From Armatimonadota bacterium (GTDB lineage Bacteria > Armatimonadota > Zipacnadia > Zipacnadales > UBA11051): DNA of 64,000 bases. Under the pieces are notes generated by a model. The model was not told the origin of the DNA, did no database searches, and worked only from the letters and a program-made list of their open reading frames with translations. The position numbers and the translations under genes were made by a program. The DNA lies in the NCBI GenBank assembly GCA_013178155.1, contig JABLXH010000017.1:1-64000 (forward strand), read 5' to 3'. Shown here piece after piece: positions 8,586-17,790 of the stretch; position 1 is the stretch's first letter, and the number at the start of each line of letters is the position of its first letter.

Positions 8586-9040
8586 GGGCCGGCCGGCAAC
8601 TGATGGGCCACCTCGCCACAGGCTTCGTGTGCGCTTCGCCCTCGGGTGTAGAGGTGTCTCGCCAAGTCTCCAGACAGCCACAATGGTGTTCCCTAGCGGC
8701 GGCCTTCGCGTCTTCACGACCTGGCCATTCACCGCCATCATCGCTACTCTCGGGGCGCTCCGATCATACAGGTCAATGCCTGCCGGCTTCCCGGCGATGA
8801 CCTGGACGCTCTGGCTCCCGTCGCTTGTGGTGAGAAAGGTGCCGTTGCCGCCTTGCACCTCCTGCCACTCGCCGTCGCCGACACGACAAGTCGTTGGGCA
8901 CGGTCACTCGCTGGCCTGGCTGGAGGGCCAGGATGAGATACCAGTCGCCAGGCTGGATGCCACCGGCCTTGAGGTTCACTTTATCGGTCAGCTCCCGCGG
9001 GTCCCCGCCTTCTCCCCCTTGACCTTGTTAGCGGGCTTGA
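8586..9040 (-). pseudogene. Decayed minus-strand gene fragments
   Basis: Between the MttB terminator and the GH172 gene the minus strand shows coding-like segments in different frames. One segment reads GDPRELTDKVNLKAGGI and then QPGDWYLILALQPGQ; the next, one frame over from about 8895, reads VGDGEWQEVQGGNGTFLTTS and then SQSVQVIAGKPAGIDLYDRS. A short piece at 9180-9245 reads ALANLRDFAPFAV before a stop. The segments look like beta-rich extracellular protein, but I cannot name the family. The broken frames suggest a degraded gene downstream of, and in the same direction as, the GH172 gene. Confidence 0.45.
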
Positions 9041-9249
9041 TTGTGTGGGTCTTGTCCCGCTCGGGGAGCCGCACCTGCGGGCCGCGATAACATGGTCCGT
9101 TACCATGGTCCACTATGGGTCGCCAGGTACGCAGTGCATTCGGCCTGCCGGGCAACTCAGTCACCTCGTGTCAACTGACCGCGAACGGCGCGAAGTCCCG
9201 CAAGTTGGCAAGCGCCAGGTCACCGGAGCCATGGAACACCGCGGACTGG

Positions 9250-10299
9250 CTACCGCCCCCAGCGCAGCTTCGGCGGCAGCATCTCCGGGAAGGCGGCGTG
9301 GGGTTCCATCTGGTACCAATAGCCGACCGAGGCGATGTCATCGGTAAGCGGCTGGAACCAGCCGTTAGGCCACCAGCCCAGCTCCTGGATGGTCACCTTC
9401 AGGTCCTGGTCGAAGCGTATCGGGTCCATCAGGTGCCAACGATACAGCCCATGCTTCGGCACCCGGTCTGGTTCACGTTGCCACAGCGGGTAGCCCAGAA
9501 ACGCCGTGGAGAAGGTGTCACCGAAGCCCCAGGCGCCGCCAAAGTAGTCCTCCGTGCCGGTGCCGCAGATGGTCGGGAACTCGGTGTCCCCGTCCATGAA
9601 GAACTTGATCTCGCCCTCGCCCCACCAGCCGTCCGAAAGCTGCGTCCACGCCAGGTAGGTGCCCACGTACTGCCCTTTGCCCCGGATGCCGTCCAGGATG
9701 ACGTGCTCCGGGCGTTCCCGAGTGCCCAGGGACTTGCGCCACTGGGCGTGGAACCGGGCCGCCTCGGCGGGGACCTCGGTCTCAGCAAAGGTGATCTGGT
9801 AGAAGAAGCCGCCAATGTCTTCCCAGCGCTGGTTCTCCACGGTGATCCGCGCACCGTTGGTGAAGGGCAGGGGGAAGTAGCTGTTGAACCCGCCGGAGGG
9901 GTTCACGGCGATGGGCAGGGAGTTGACCTTGGCCCGCAGACCATGCCCACAGCAGAAGAAGTCGCCCAGCGGTACCTCGACGGACGGCGTATCCTCGCCA
10001 TCCCAGTACATGCGCAGGATGCAGTCGCGATAGGCAGCCTCCGCGACGGTGATCCAGATGTGCTGCACGATGCCCGAGCCGGGGATGTCGGCGAGGGTCA
10101 CGGTCTCCCCGGCCTTCACTGTGATGCAGGGCCGCACCTTCCAGCCCTGCCCCAGGTCGCCGGCCGGACCGCCCTCCGGCAGCGCTTTGGCGCCGCCGCC
10201 TTTGGCGCCGTCAGGGTTCTCAGCACAGATGGAGCGTGTACGGGCCTCGGCCAGCAGGTAGGCGCCGCCCAGACCAAACATGTAGCCAGGGGGGAGCAT
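9250..10299 (-). CDS. DUF2961 / glycoside hydrolase family 172-like protein
   Basis: A 349-residue DUF2961 protein, the family now classed as GH172, whose characterised members act on fructose anhydrides or arabinofuranosides. Supporting segments are SIVQHIW-type GIVQHIWITVAEAAYRD, a YWDGEDTPSVEVPLGDFF segment, and WWGEGEIKFFMDGD followed by CGTGTEDYFGGAWGF. These are the conserved beta-jelly-roll motifs and carry the acidic residues (GEGEIKFF and GTEDYF) expected at the active site. ATG 10299 has GGAGGTG four bases upstream; the open frame continues further but without family sequence. No signal peptide is evident, so the protein is probably cytoplasmic. It is divergent from folE2. The exact substrate is not predictable. 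Confidence 0.85.
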   Translation of the reverse strand: MLPPGYMFGLGGAYLLAEARTRSICAENPDGAKGGGAKALPEGGPAGDLGQGWKVRPCITVKAGETVTLADIPGSGIVQHIWITVAEAAYRDCILRMYWDGEDTPSVEVPLGDFFCCGHGLRAKVNSLPIAVNPSGGFNSYFPLPFTNGARITVENQRWEDIGGFFYQITFAETEVPAEAARFHAQWRKSLGTRERPEHVILDGIRGKGQYVGTYLAWTQLSDGWWGEGEIKFFMDGDTEFPTICGTGTEDYFGGAWGFGDTFSTAFLGYPLWQREPDRVPKHGLYRWHLMDPIRFDQDLKVTIQELGWWPNGWFQPLTDDIASVGYWYQMEPHAAFPEMLPPKLRWGR

Positions 10300-10395
10300 G
10301 GTGCACCTCCGGGAATGGGATCGCCGCCTGCTTTTCGCCGTCCTCCCTGGCATGACCTCGCGCGAGACCCTATTCCCCTTTGGCCGGGCGGCGTG

Positions 10396-10401
10396 TACAA
10401 T
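10396..10401 (+). promoter_or_regulatory. Possible -10 element for the folE2-que operon
   Basis: TACAAT at 10396-10401 lies 31 bases before the folE2 ATG. The -35 region at the right distance is weak, so this is a tentative call. Confidence 0.35.
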
Positions 10402-10432
10402 ACGCACACCTTCATTCCCGGGGACCTGAGCA

Positions 10433-11209
10433 ATGCGTGATGTGGCTTCCGAGGGCGATGCCAGGGGAATACAGATCCAGCGGGTCGGCGTCCGCGACCT
10501 GGCGCTGCCGATCATGGTGCGCGAGAAGAGCGGGCGCCTGGCGCACCTGCTGGGCACTTTCGATGCCAGCGTGGAGTTGCCGCACACCGAGCGTGGGACG
10601 CACATGAGCCGCTTCGTGTCCATCCTGTCGCGGTGGAGCAAGAAGGCCGTGTCAGCGGTCGAGATGGAGCAGATGGTGCGGGAGATGGCGCAAGCGTTCG
10701 ACGCTCCGGCGGTACACCTGAGCCTGTCGTTCCGGTACTTCCTGGAGAAGTGCACCCCGGCCACAGGTCAGTTGTGTCAGACCGACTATGTATGTCGTTT
10801 CGACGCGCGGATCAACCAGGGTGAGTACAACTTCGAGCTGGGTGTTCGCGTGCCCATCATGACGGTCTGCCCCTGCTCAAAGGAGATTTCCGATGAGGGC
10901 GCCCACAGCCAGCGGGCCTTGCTGACCGTGAACCTTCGCGCCCTTCCAGGGGTCATCATATGGTTGGAGGACCTCATCCCGCTGTTGGAGAAGCAAGGCA
11001 GTTGCGATCTATACCCGCTGCTGAAGCGCGCCGATGAGAAGTGGGTGACCGAGACCGCCTTTGCACACCCAAAGTTCGTGGAGGACGTGGTCCGCGATAC
11101 CGTGCTGGCGCTGCGCGGGGTAGCGGGAGTGGTGTGGTTCTCGGCCGAATGTGAGGCCCAGGAATCTATCCATAACCACGTAGCTTACGCCTACGCAGAA
11201 AGTGAATAG
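10433..11209 (+). CDS. folE2: GTP cyclohydrolase I type IB (FolE2/MptA family)
   Basis: A 258-residue enzyme that converts GTP to 7,8-dihydroneopterin triphosphate, the first step of both folate and queuosine/deazapurine synthesis. The family motif TVCPCSKEIS carries the catalytic Cys, preceded by GVRVPIMTV. The C-terminal FSAECEAQESIHNH motif is also characteristic. Type IB enzymes use a range of metals and often replace zinc-dependent FolE. The gene heads a five-gene plus-strand run ending in queD and queC, so it most likely feeds preQ0 synthesis here. Its stop codon TAG is directly followed by the ATG of the next gene. Confidence 0.93.
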   Translation: MRDVASEGDARGIQIQRVGVRDLALPIMVREKSGRLAHLLGTFDASVELPHTERGTHMSRFVSILSRWSKKAVSAVEMEQMVREMAQAFDAPAVHLSLSFRYFLEKCTPATGQLCQTDYVCRFDARINQGEYNFELGVRVPIMTVCPCSKEISDEGAHSQRALLTVNLRALPGVIIWLEDLIPLLEKQGSCDLYPLLKRADEKWVTETAFAHPKFVEDVVRDTVLALRGVAGVVWFSAECEAQESIHNHVAYAYAESE

Positions 11210-12202
11210 ATGCATACAGCCATCGCCGTATTCCTGATCGTCCTGGGTGCCGGGCTCCTGTGGCTGATCTTTCGGGGTCTTCCCCGCCTCCTCGACCGGG
11301 CGGGGGAGTGGTCGGAAGCCCAGCCAAAGGCCCGGTTGGAGAAGCGGGCCGCCGACGAGCCCATCGGGCCCGAGGGTCTGGTCTATCTCTTTGCCCACCG
11401 CTTCGTGAAGCCACCGCCGCGGCGCCCAGTGGGGTCCATCCCCCGCGACCGGGCCTATGCCTGCCAGGACGATACTGAGCTCTGCCCGGAGGACTTCGCC
11501 AAGCAGTTGCTCTATGCGGTGCTGACGGAGCTTTACGAGGCCGAGTGTCTGGAGTTCCGCCTGGTGCCACGCTCCGCCAACTTCATGCCTCCCTACCCAC
11601 AGAAACAGTGGGAGTTGCATCTCCGGCAATGTCAGGCGTTCCCCGCCTCACCGCTGGGCGATAGCCTGGCCGTGAGCTTTGACCTGTGCCGCCGCAACCG
11701 CCTGCGCAGCAAGAAGGGTCAGGAGGAGCTCCTTCCCGACGAGGAGTTCTTCTCTTTTGACGAGGTTCTGGACCGCGCCCTGCGGGCCATCCGCCAGGAG
11801 ATGACGTTTTGGCAGCGGGGCACGGTCTGCAGCGACCTGCGACGCTATGTCGAGGACGCGCTGGTCGCACAAGGCTACCTGACGCTGCCCGAACGCGAGA
11901 CGTGGCTCGACCGCGTGCGAACTGCCCGACCGACCGTCAATGAGCCGATGGTCGCCGCCCTCGCCGCGGAGGCGGAGGCCCTGCTCGAACGCCTGCAAGG
12001 GTTCCGAAGCCGCTATGGATCTTCCTTCGCGGTCGAGCCCCGCGAAAACGAGCAGGGACAGGTTGTGGACATCGACCCGGAACTGGCCAACCGGGCCGAG
12101 GACCTAGACGAGATGCCGCTGGACGACTGCCTCCGCATGACCATTCACGAGGCGATCGTGGCCATCAAGCAGCTAGAACCAAGCGGGGAGGCCGGCATCT
12201 AG
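11210..12202 (+). CDS. Membrane-anchored protein of unknown function in the queuosine operon
   Basis: I do not recognise this 330-residue protein. It has one N-terminal membrane segment (about residues 4-22, AIAVFLIVLGAGLLWLIF), then a charged soluble region that would face the cytoplasm or be tethered to the membrane. No catalytic motif was recognised; cysteines are scattered (for example ACQDDTELCPED). The ATG abuts the folE2 stop codon without a gap, so translation is probably coupled. Its position between folE2 and queD suggests co-expression with preQ0 synthesis, but a direct role is not shown. Low-complexity acidic segments near the C-terminus (RAEDLDEMPLDD) resemble a regulatory tail. 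Confidence 0.75.
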   Translation: MHTAIAVFLIVLGAGLLWLIFRGLPRLLDRAGEWSEAQPKARLEKRAADEPIGPEGLVYLFAHRFVKPPPRRPVGSIPRDRAYACQDDTELCPEDFAKQLLYAVLTELYEAECLEFRLVPRSANFMPPYPQKQWELHLRQCQAFPASPLGDSLAVSFDLCRRNRLRSKKGQEELLPDEEFFSFDEVLDRALRAIRQEMTFWQRGTVCSDLRRYVEDALVAQGYLTLPERETWLDRVRTARPTVNEPMVAALAAEAEALLERLQGFRSRYGSSFAVEPRENEQGQVVDIDPELANRAEDLDEMPLDDCLRMTIHEAIVAIKQLEPSGEAGI

Positions 12203-12232
12203 GTCGGCGCTTACCGCGTGCGGGGTTACCCA

Positions 12233-12496
12233 ATGAGCCGTGACGAGATCATCGAATGGGCTGTCATCCTTCTGAGTGTGGTGCTCTGGTGGCCCCGCCT
12301 GTTTCTGGGCTATGACCCCCTCTGGTACCACCTGCTGATCTATTACGCGGTTCCAGTGGCCCTGATCGTCATCTTCGTACGTCGTTTCCGGCGCATGAGG
12401 GCCGGGCTGGAGTACAGTGAGAAGGTGGTGCAGTCGCAGCGCTACGGCCAGCCGCCCCCGTCCCTGGACGAGAAGGAGGGCCGCCGGCGGTCGTAG
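12233..12496 (+). CDS. Small two-helix membrane protein
   Basis: An 87-residue protein that starts MSRDEIIEWAVILLSVVLWW and has two hydrophobic helices (about 8-24 and 35-51), followed by a basic, hydrophilic tail ending EKEGRRRS. I do not recognise a family. GTG 12218 would add five residues (MRGYP), but ATG 12233 gives the cleaner N-terminus. It lies 30 bases after the preceding unknown gene and before queD, so it is probably part of the same transcript. Confidence 0.65.
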   Translation: MSRDEIIEWAVILLSVVLWWPRLFLGYDPLWYHLLIYYAVPVALIVIFVRRFRRMRAGLEYSEKVVQSQRYGQPPPSLDEKEGRRRS

Positions 12497-12666
12497 ACAG
12501 CCGGTTCAGTCGTCTGGTCCCGCCCCGGTGACCCGTGCCGCACGCCCTTTCGGGTGGGGAGCCGCCAGGGCATAGCGGGCGGTGCACGACCCGGCCTCAT
12601 GTCCGGCGGACAGACGTGCCGTCTTCCCCGACGTCTGGCCTCCCACGCGACGAGGAGATCAGAGCC

Positions 12667-13038
12667 ATGTACGAGCTTACAGTTGAGCGGCGGTTTTCGG
12701 CTGCCCACCACCTGCGCAACTACGAGGGCCCCTGCGCTCGCCTGCACGGTCACAATTACCGGGTCGAGATCACGGTGAGCGGTGAGGTCCTGGACAACAG
12801 GGGCATGCTGGTGGACTTCGGACCACTGAAGGCGCTATGCGACGAGGTTCTGGAAGACCTGGACCACCGCTGCCTCAACGAACTCCCTGTCTTCGCCACT
12901 ACCAACGTGACAGCGGAGAACCTCGCTGCCCACATCTTCCACCAGGTTGCTTCGCGGCTGCCTGAAGGCCTGCGGATGGGAAGTGTTCGGCTGTGGGAGA
13001 CTGACGGTTCCAGTGTCACTTACCGGGAGAGAACGTGA
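12667..13038 (+). CDS. queD: 6-carboxy-5,6,7,8-tetrahydropterin synthase QueD
   Basis: A 123-residue member of the PTPS/QueD family that turns 7,8-dihydroneopterin triphosphate into 6-carboxytetrahydropterin, the second step to preQ0. The zinc ligands are His14 (SAAHHL) and His27 and His29 (LHGHNY). Cys23 matches the catalytic Cys, and Asp66-His67 (LDHRCLNE) completes the proton relay. ETDGSSVTY near the C-terminus supplies the pterin-anchoring Glu. ATG 12667 is preceded by GAGGAG at 12652-12657; a longer frame exists but lacks family sequence. Its TGA shares its A with the queC ATG (TGATG), so the two are translationally coupled. No queE is in the window, so that step must be encoded elsewhere. 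Confidence 0.93.
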   Translation: MYELTVERRFSAAHHLRNYEGPCARLHGHNYRVEITVSGEVLDNRGMLVDFGPLKALCDEVLEDLDHRCLNELPVFATTNVTAENLAAHIFHQVASRLPEGLRMGSVRLWETDGSSVTYRERT

Positions 13039-13685
13039 TGCGCGGCGTCGTGCTGTTGTCCGGCGGGTTGGACTCGGTGGTGGCCGCCTCGCTGGCGGCG
13101 CGTGAAATGACACTGGCGGTGGCGCTGACAGCCGACTACGGCCAGCGCGCCGCCGCCTGCGAGATCCGTGCGGCACGGCGCGTCGCTGCCGCCCTGGGGA
13201 TCCCCCATGCCGTGGTGCCCCTGGACTGGGTCGGCCGCCTGTCGGCCAGTGCGCTCACCTCGCGGGACCGCGAGTTGCCCCACCTGGCTGCCGAACAGCT
13301 CGACACAACCGCCGCTGAGGCCAGTGCCGCCGCTGTGTGGGTACCGAATCGGAACGGACTTCTGGTGAATGTGGCGGCGGTGTACGCCGAGGCGTTGGAC
13401 TGCCAGGCCATCGTTTGCGGGTTCAATGCCGAGGAGGCCGTGACCTTCCCCGACAACAGCCCGGCGTATGTGGACATGGCCAACGCTGCCCTGGCGCTGT
13501 CCACGCGCAACCAGGTGCAGGTCATCTCCCCTACTCTCCACCTGTCGAAGGCCGAGATCGTGCGTCGGGGTCGTGAGGTGGGGGCACCACTGGACCTGGT
13601 CTGGAGCTGCTATGAGTCCGGCCCCGCGCCCTGCGGGCGCTGCGAGAGCTGCCTGCGGCTGCAACGGGCTCTGGAGGACGCTTAG
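13038..13685 (+). CDS. queC: 7-cyano-7-deazaguanine synthase QueC
   Basis: A 215-residue ATP-dependent enzyme that converts 7-carboxy-7-deazaguanine to preQ0. The PP-loop LLSGGLDS (residues 6-13) binds ATP. Near the C-terminus the pattern CYESGPAPCGRCESC supplies the four zinc-binding cysteines of the family. The start ATG 13038 overlaps the queD stop by one base; GTG 13035 is an alternative one codon upstream. The end overlaps the convergent glycosidase gene by three or four bases, so transcription from both sides meets here without a spacer or obvious terminator. Confidence 0.94.
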   Translation: MRGVVLLSGGLDSVVAASLAAREMTLAVALTADYGQRAAACEIRAARRVAAALGIPHAVVPLDWVGRLSASALTSRDRELPHLAAEQLDTTAAEASAAAVWVPNRNGLLVNVAAVYAEALDCQAIVCGFNAEEAVTFPDNSPAYVDMANAALALSTRNQVQVISPTLHLSKAEIVRRGREVGAPLDLVWSCYESGPAPCGRCESCLRLQRALEDA

Positions 13686-16621
13686 GGCGCAGCGACTTCC
13701 TCGATCCGCAGGTCGTCGAAGTACACCGTCCCTTTGCCCCGCATCTGGACCACTGCGTAGGCGCCGCCCTGCGGGTCGGGCGTGGTGGTGAACTCGAGGC
13801 TGAGCTGCTGCCACTCACCCGAACCCTTCGACCACGGGTATGTGCCACCCAGCCACCTGCCGCCGAGGCTCCACTCCACGTAGAACCGGAACTCAGTCTC
13901 GGGACTGGGGCTCTTGACCCAGGCGGTGAAGCGGTACTTACGGTCCGGAAGCAGCTCCAGTCCCCGCTCCACCAGCAGAGGGCCCATGTCCGGGCCGGTA
14001 CTGGTCAGCGCCAGGGCCACCCGGCCGCCATGGACCTCCGCATTGGTCAGGCTTGCCGTCAGCGGCGTGTTGCTGCCCCACCGGTCTGGCAGGTTATCGC
14101 CGTCCCGGTCAACCTCAAACCCTGGATTGCGCACGGCATTGCCTTCCTCAATCATCAGGGAACGGATGGCGGCGCCGTCTGGCGCGTCCCTCCAGTCGGC
14201 GGTGAAGTCCCGGCGCACGTCCACGAAGTCGGCGTCATCGGTAAGGACAGCCACGCCATAGGGGCCCAGGGGGACGGTGAGGACCTGTTCGGGCCCCATG
14301 GGCAACTCCGCGCCCTCAAAGAGGCGACGCACGTGACCCGCGTAGATATTAGGTGCTTTGACCGTGGCTGTAGTGTCCACGGCTGTCTCATTAACCAGAA
14401 ACAGGAAGTTGCGTCGGTTGTGTTGCTTGTGGAGCAGCACAACGCCTTTGGCAGGGGAGGCAAGCTGGGCCTGGTCCTCTCCACGATAGGGCAAGGCCGC
14501 CAGGACGTCGTGCAGAGCCGCCAGTTCGCTCACGAGAGAGCGAAGCTCCGACCAGAAACGCGAGGGCTTCTCGGTGTAGTGAGTGCCCCAGTAGAGCAAC
14601 CCATTGGCGCCGTGCACAATGGCGTCGTAGGCCATGAAGCGCGACTGCTCGAAGGTTGGTGTGATCACGGCAGGCCGGGGCGTCTGCCCGCGCGAAAGCT
14701 CGCCCCATCCGAAGCCCTGCAGCACCATGAACACGGGTTTCTGGCCCCCCACCGCCTCCCGGTTCTTCCTGGTCTCGTCGCCAACCACACTGATGGTGGA
14801 GTTCGGCAGGTTGGAGTGCCCCGCCCCGTCAGGTACCGGATAGATGTCGCAGCCCGAGGCATCCGTCGCCCGATTGTAGTATGCGAGCGTGCTGATGAGG
14901 TTGCGGGGGGCGTGATTGGTCCAGATCAACCGCTGCTGGTCAATGAGGCGCAGATGGCAGTACCCCTCATACAGCCCGTCGGCATCGGCGCCGCCCCATG
15001 CCGGTTCGTCAATGCTCTCCCATATCAGAAGGCCGGGATGGTCGCCGGCCCGCTGTACCATTTCGGCGAGGCGCTGGCGCTTCATGGCAGCATCCGAGGA
15101 GAAGTCCAGGAGACTCCCCAGGGGCACCCACAGCCGCATCCCGGCGGCGTAGACCTTGTCCAGCAGAGCCTGGGCTCCCGCATCGGGGAGGCCATGGCAC
15201 ATACAGAGGTTGAAGCCCGCGTCCCGCAGCATGCGCAGGTAGGCCTCCGTCCCCGGGCTCTCGTAGATCCCCAGCGGAAAGAAGGGCTGTCCCTGCACAA
15301 TCAGCATGTTGTCCTCGGCCCGCACGTCAACGAGGCGCGAGTTGACCGCGGGATCGCGCAGGACGGCAAACCGCAAGTCGGTGCTGACCAGCGGCTCTCC
15401 CTCGGCTCCCACCAGACCGGCTCGCAGCACGTAGCGGCCGCGTTCGAGACCAGTCGTATCCACTGGCACATGCCCCACGCGGGCCGCAATAGGCATCAGC
15501 TCGCGGGTCACCACAGTCTCTTCGGTCCACGTCGGCCGCACCGCCAGGCGCAGGCCATAGCGAGCCAGGTCGTTGTCCGGAACACTGATCTGGTACTGCA
15601 AGACAAGGTCGTCGCGGTAGAAGGACTTGTGGATCATGAACTCCGCGAGCGCGGAGACGTCCACCATCCGCCCCTCGGCGGCAAGAACCCGCTTTTCGGG
15701 CCCGACGACCGTGCACAACAGCTCGTGAGGCCCCGCCTGCAGCAACTGATAGGCAACTGAAACAGGCGCGCTCTCGCCGGCAGCCAGCGTCACACTGTCC
15801 CGGGAAGTCGTCCGCGGGTGCTCAGAAGGAGGGGTGACCCGAAGCTGGACATCGAACATCTGACCGGTCGGCGTCCGGTTTGTGATTTCGGCCACTAGCG
15901 TGTTCTGCCCGAAGAACTTCTGTCCCCAGTCCTGCACGGCCAGATCCAGGCGGAAGGGGCTCAGGTCGGCGGCAATCTGCAGGTCGCCGAAGCTTGCCGG
16001 AGTGCCGAAGGCGCCCGTGGCAGGAGCCCAACTGGAGTTCTCCGGCCCGGCGGGACGCTCCCGGCAAATGTTCAGTCCCCAGACCTGGCCGGCGCCACGG
16101 TCCAGGCCCAGGGTGGCAAAGGGGAGGCGCATCTCCACCAGCCAGCAGTCCGCGGCCCGCTGGGTCGCCACCTCCCAAAGCCCGTTCCATTCCGGGCTGC
16201 TGCCAGCGGCGTCGCCCTGCAGGTCAAAGCGTGTACCCAGGGGGTTACAGGCAAACTGGAGGTAGTGGAAGCGATCACGGGCGGGGTCCAAAAACACCTC
16301 CACGACGTCATCCTGGAATAGATCACGGCCATCGCGGACGCTACACGCCGCACGCAGCCCCGCCATGTCCGGCTCAGCGGCCCTGACGGCGATGTAGAGA
16401 GCATCGGCGTCATGGGCGACCCACGCCTCGGTCTGCGCCTGCGCCGTCACTCCCGTGCCCAGCACCACGAAGTCGCGCACCTGCGCCGGAGCCTGCCAGA
16501 CGGCTTCCCTCAGCTCTCCATCCAGCACCACGGGTTCCTTCAGGGCGACCGCCTCGACGGTGGGAGCGGCCCCAGCCGCAACGGTTAGCAGCAAGAGGGC
16601 AAGGCAAGTCAGGGGGCGCAT
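13682..16621 (-). CDS. Secreted multidomain glycosidase-like protein with CBM9-like and CBM4/9-like modules
   Basis: A 979-residue exported protein with a signal peptide (MRPLTCLALLLLTVAAGAAP). Residues about 24-210 look like a CBM9-type sugar-binding domain (DALYIAVRA, DLFQDDVVEVFLDP, VWGLNICRER). After a beta-rich linker, a TIM-barrel domain at about 430-700 contains FFPLGIYESPGTEAY, ESIDEPAWGG and FMAYDAIVHGANGLLYWGTH, a layout like GH42/GH5-related barrels. A C-terminal jelly-roll (NPGFEVDRDGDNLPDRW onward, ending YFDDLRIEE) is a CBM4/9-like binding module. ATG 16621 is preferred to GTG 16630 because AGGTGA then sits at normal RBS distance. It follows ruvB by 28 bases in the same direction and may be co-transcribed. 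The substrate is unknown. Confidence 0.85.
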   Translation of the reverse strand: MRPLTCLALLLLTVAAGAAPTVEAVALKEPVVLDGELREAVWQAPAQVRDFVVLGTGVTAQAQTEAWVAHDADALYIAVRAAEPDMAGLRAACSVRDGRDLFQDDVVEVFLDPARDRFHYLQFACNPLGTRFDLQGDAAGSSPEWNGLWEVATQRAADCWLVEMRLPFATLGLDRGAGQVWGLNICRERPAGPENSSWAPATGAFGTPASFGDLQIAADLSPFRLDLAVQDWGQKFFGQNTLVAEITNRTPTGQMFDVQLRVTPPSEHPRTTSRDSVTLAAGESAPVSVAYQLLQAGPHELLCTVVGPEKRVLAAEGRMVDVSALAEFMIHKSFYRDDLVLQYQISVPDNDLARYGLRLAVRPTWTEETVVTRELMPIAARVGHVPVDTTGLERGRYVLRAGLVGAEGEPLVSTDLRFAVLRDPAVNSRLVDVRAEDNMLIVQGQPFFPLGIYESPGTEAYLRMLRDAGFNLCMCHGLPDAGAQALLDKVYAAGMRLWVPLGSLLDFSSDAAMKRQRLAEMVQRAGDHPGLLIWESIDEPAWGGADADGLYEGYCHLRLIDQQRLIWTNHAPRNLISTLAYYNRATDASGCDIYPVPDGAGHSNLPNSTISVVGDETRKNREAVGGQKPVFMVLQGFGWGELSRGQTPRPAVITPTFEQSRFMAYDAIVHGANGLLYWGTHYTEKPSRFWSELRSLVSELAALHDVLAALPYRGEDQAQLASPAKGVVLLHKQHNRRNFLFLVNETAVDTTATVKAPNIYAGHVRRLFEGAELPMGPEQVLTVPLGPYGVAVLTDDADFVDVRRDFTADWRDAPDGAAIRSLMIEEGNAVRNPGFEVDRDGDNLPDRWGSNTPLTASLTNAEVHGGRVALALTSTGPDMGPLLVERGLELLPDRKYRFTAWVKSPSPETEFRFYVEWSLGGRWLGGTYPWSKGSGEWQQLSLEFTTTPDPQGGAYAVVQMRGKGTVYFDDLRIEEVAAP

Positions 16622-16649
16622 GCGAGTCACCTGTCAGGTACAGATGGGA

Positions 16650-17714
16650 CTACTCGTCAAGGTCCAGGGGCAGGGCGGGGGCCGCTGGCGGCCGGTGCGG
16701 GGGCTGCAGGCCCAAGTGGCTGTAGGCGCGCTCGGTGGCCTGTCTGCCGCGGGAGGTGCGGATGATGAACCCGATCTTCAGCAGATACGGTTCCACCACA
16801 TCCTCCAGCGTTCCAGCATCCTCGGCCAGAGTGGCAGCCAGGGCATTCAGGCCTACTGGCCCCCCGCGGTAGTAGTCAATGATCGTCAGCAAGTACTTCC
16901 GGTCCAGCGGATCGAGGCCTTGCTCGTCTACCCCCATGGCGTGAAGCGCTTCCGCAGCGATCTCCTGGGTGACGCGGCCGTCAGCCCTGACCTGGGCATA
17001 GTCACGCACCCGCCGCAGGAGACGGTTGACGATGCGCGCCGTGCCCCGGGATCGCGCCGCCAGCTCACGACAGCCACCCTCGTCTATCGGTATCGCCAGC
17101 AGGTTCGCCGCCCGCCGGACTATCCGCTCCAACTGCTCCGGTGTGTAGAAGTCCAGGTGGTGAAAGATGCCGAACCGCTCTCGCAAGGGTGCGGTGAGCA
17201 TACCGGCCCGCGTTGTCGCCCCGATGATGGTGAAGGGCTCCAGGTTCAGAGGGATGGTCTTGGCGTAAGGGCCTTTGTCCACGATGAAATCTATGCGGAA
17301 ATCCTCCATCGCCGGGTAGAGATATTCCTCGACCACGCGTGGCAGGCGATGGATCTCGTCTATGAACAGGATCTGGCCCCGGCTGAGGTTGGTAAGGATG
17401 CCAACCAGGTCGGTGGCACGCTCCAGGGCCGGACCGGAGGTGCGGTGCATCTCCACCCCCATCTCGTTGGCGATGACATAGGCCAGAGTGGTCTTGCCGA
17501 GCCCGGGCGGACCGTCGAAGAGGATGTGTTCCAGCACATCTCCGCGCTGTCGTGCCGCCTGAATGGCCACCCGCAGGTTGGTGATGAGACGCTCCTGCCC
17601 CACATCGTACTCATCGAGAGTGGTGGGGCGCAGGGCCAGAGCCTCTTCGCTATCCTCAACCTTCTCAAAGCCCGAGATGATGCGCCGTCGTCCAATGTCT
17701 TCCGTATCTGGCAT
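16650..17714 (-). CDS. ruvB: Holliday junction branch migration ATPase RuvB
   Basis: A 354-residue AAA+ motor that drives branch migration with RuvA. The N-terminal [12 protein letters not shown] is the family's typical RP..L.E..GQ pattern. Walker [12 protein letters not shown], Walker [10 protein letters not shown], sensor [19 protein letters not shown] and the C-terminal winged helix with [16 protein letters not shown] are all intact. It is the third gene of a ruvC-ruvA-ruvB run on the minus strand, 76 bases after ruvA. Length is normal for the family. Confidence 0.97.
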   Translation of the reverse strand: MPDTEDIGRRRIISGFEKVEDSEEALALRPTTLDEYDVGQERLITNLRVAIQAARQRGDVLEHILFDGPPGLGKTTLAYVIANEMGVEMHRTSGPALERATDLVGILTNLSRGQILFIDEIHRLPRVVEEYLYPAMEDFRIDFIVDKGPYAKTIPLNLEPFTIIGATTRAGMLTAPLRERFGIFHHLDFYTPEQLERIVRRAANLLAIPIDEGGCRELAARSRGTARIVNRLLRRVRDYAQVRADGRVTQEIAAEALHAMGVDEQGLDPLDRKYLLTIIDYYRGGPVGLNALAATLAEDAGTLEDVVEPYLLKIGFIIRTSRGRQATERAYSHLGLQPPHRPPAAPALPLDLDE

Positions 17715-17790
17715 GTCTCAAGCCCTGTCTGGAAGAGTCACAACCGGAGGGGGCCCGGCTGGCAGCCACCTGGCGTTCCTGTCGTGTCAC

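Noticed and set aside
12497-12666. Possible structured leader or riboswitch before queD
   Set aside because: The GC-rich sequence contains GAGCCGCCAGGGCA, slightly like the 3' domain of the ZTP (pfl) motif, but no matching 5' domain, and no preQ1 aptamer pattern was found.
14030-15760. Long plus-strand open frame opposite the CBM9/glycosidase gene
   Set aside because: It mirrors codon bias of the real minus-strand gene in high-GC DNA and has no recognisable domain, start context or composition of a protein.
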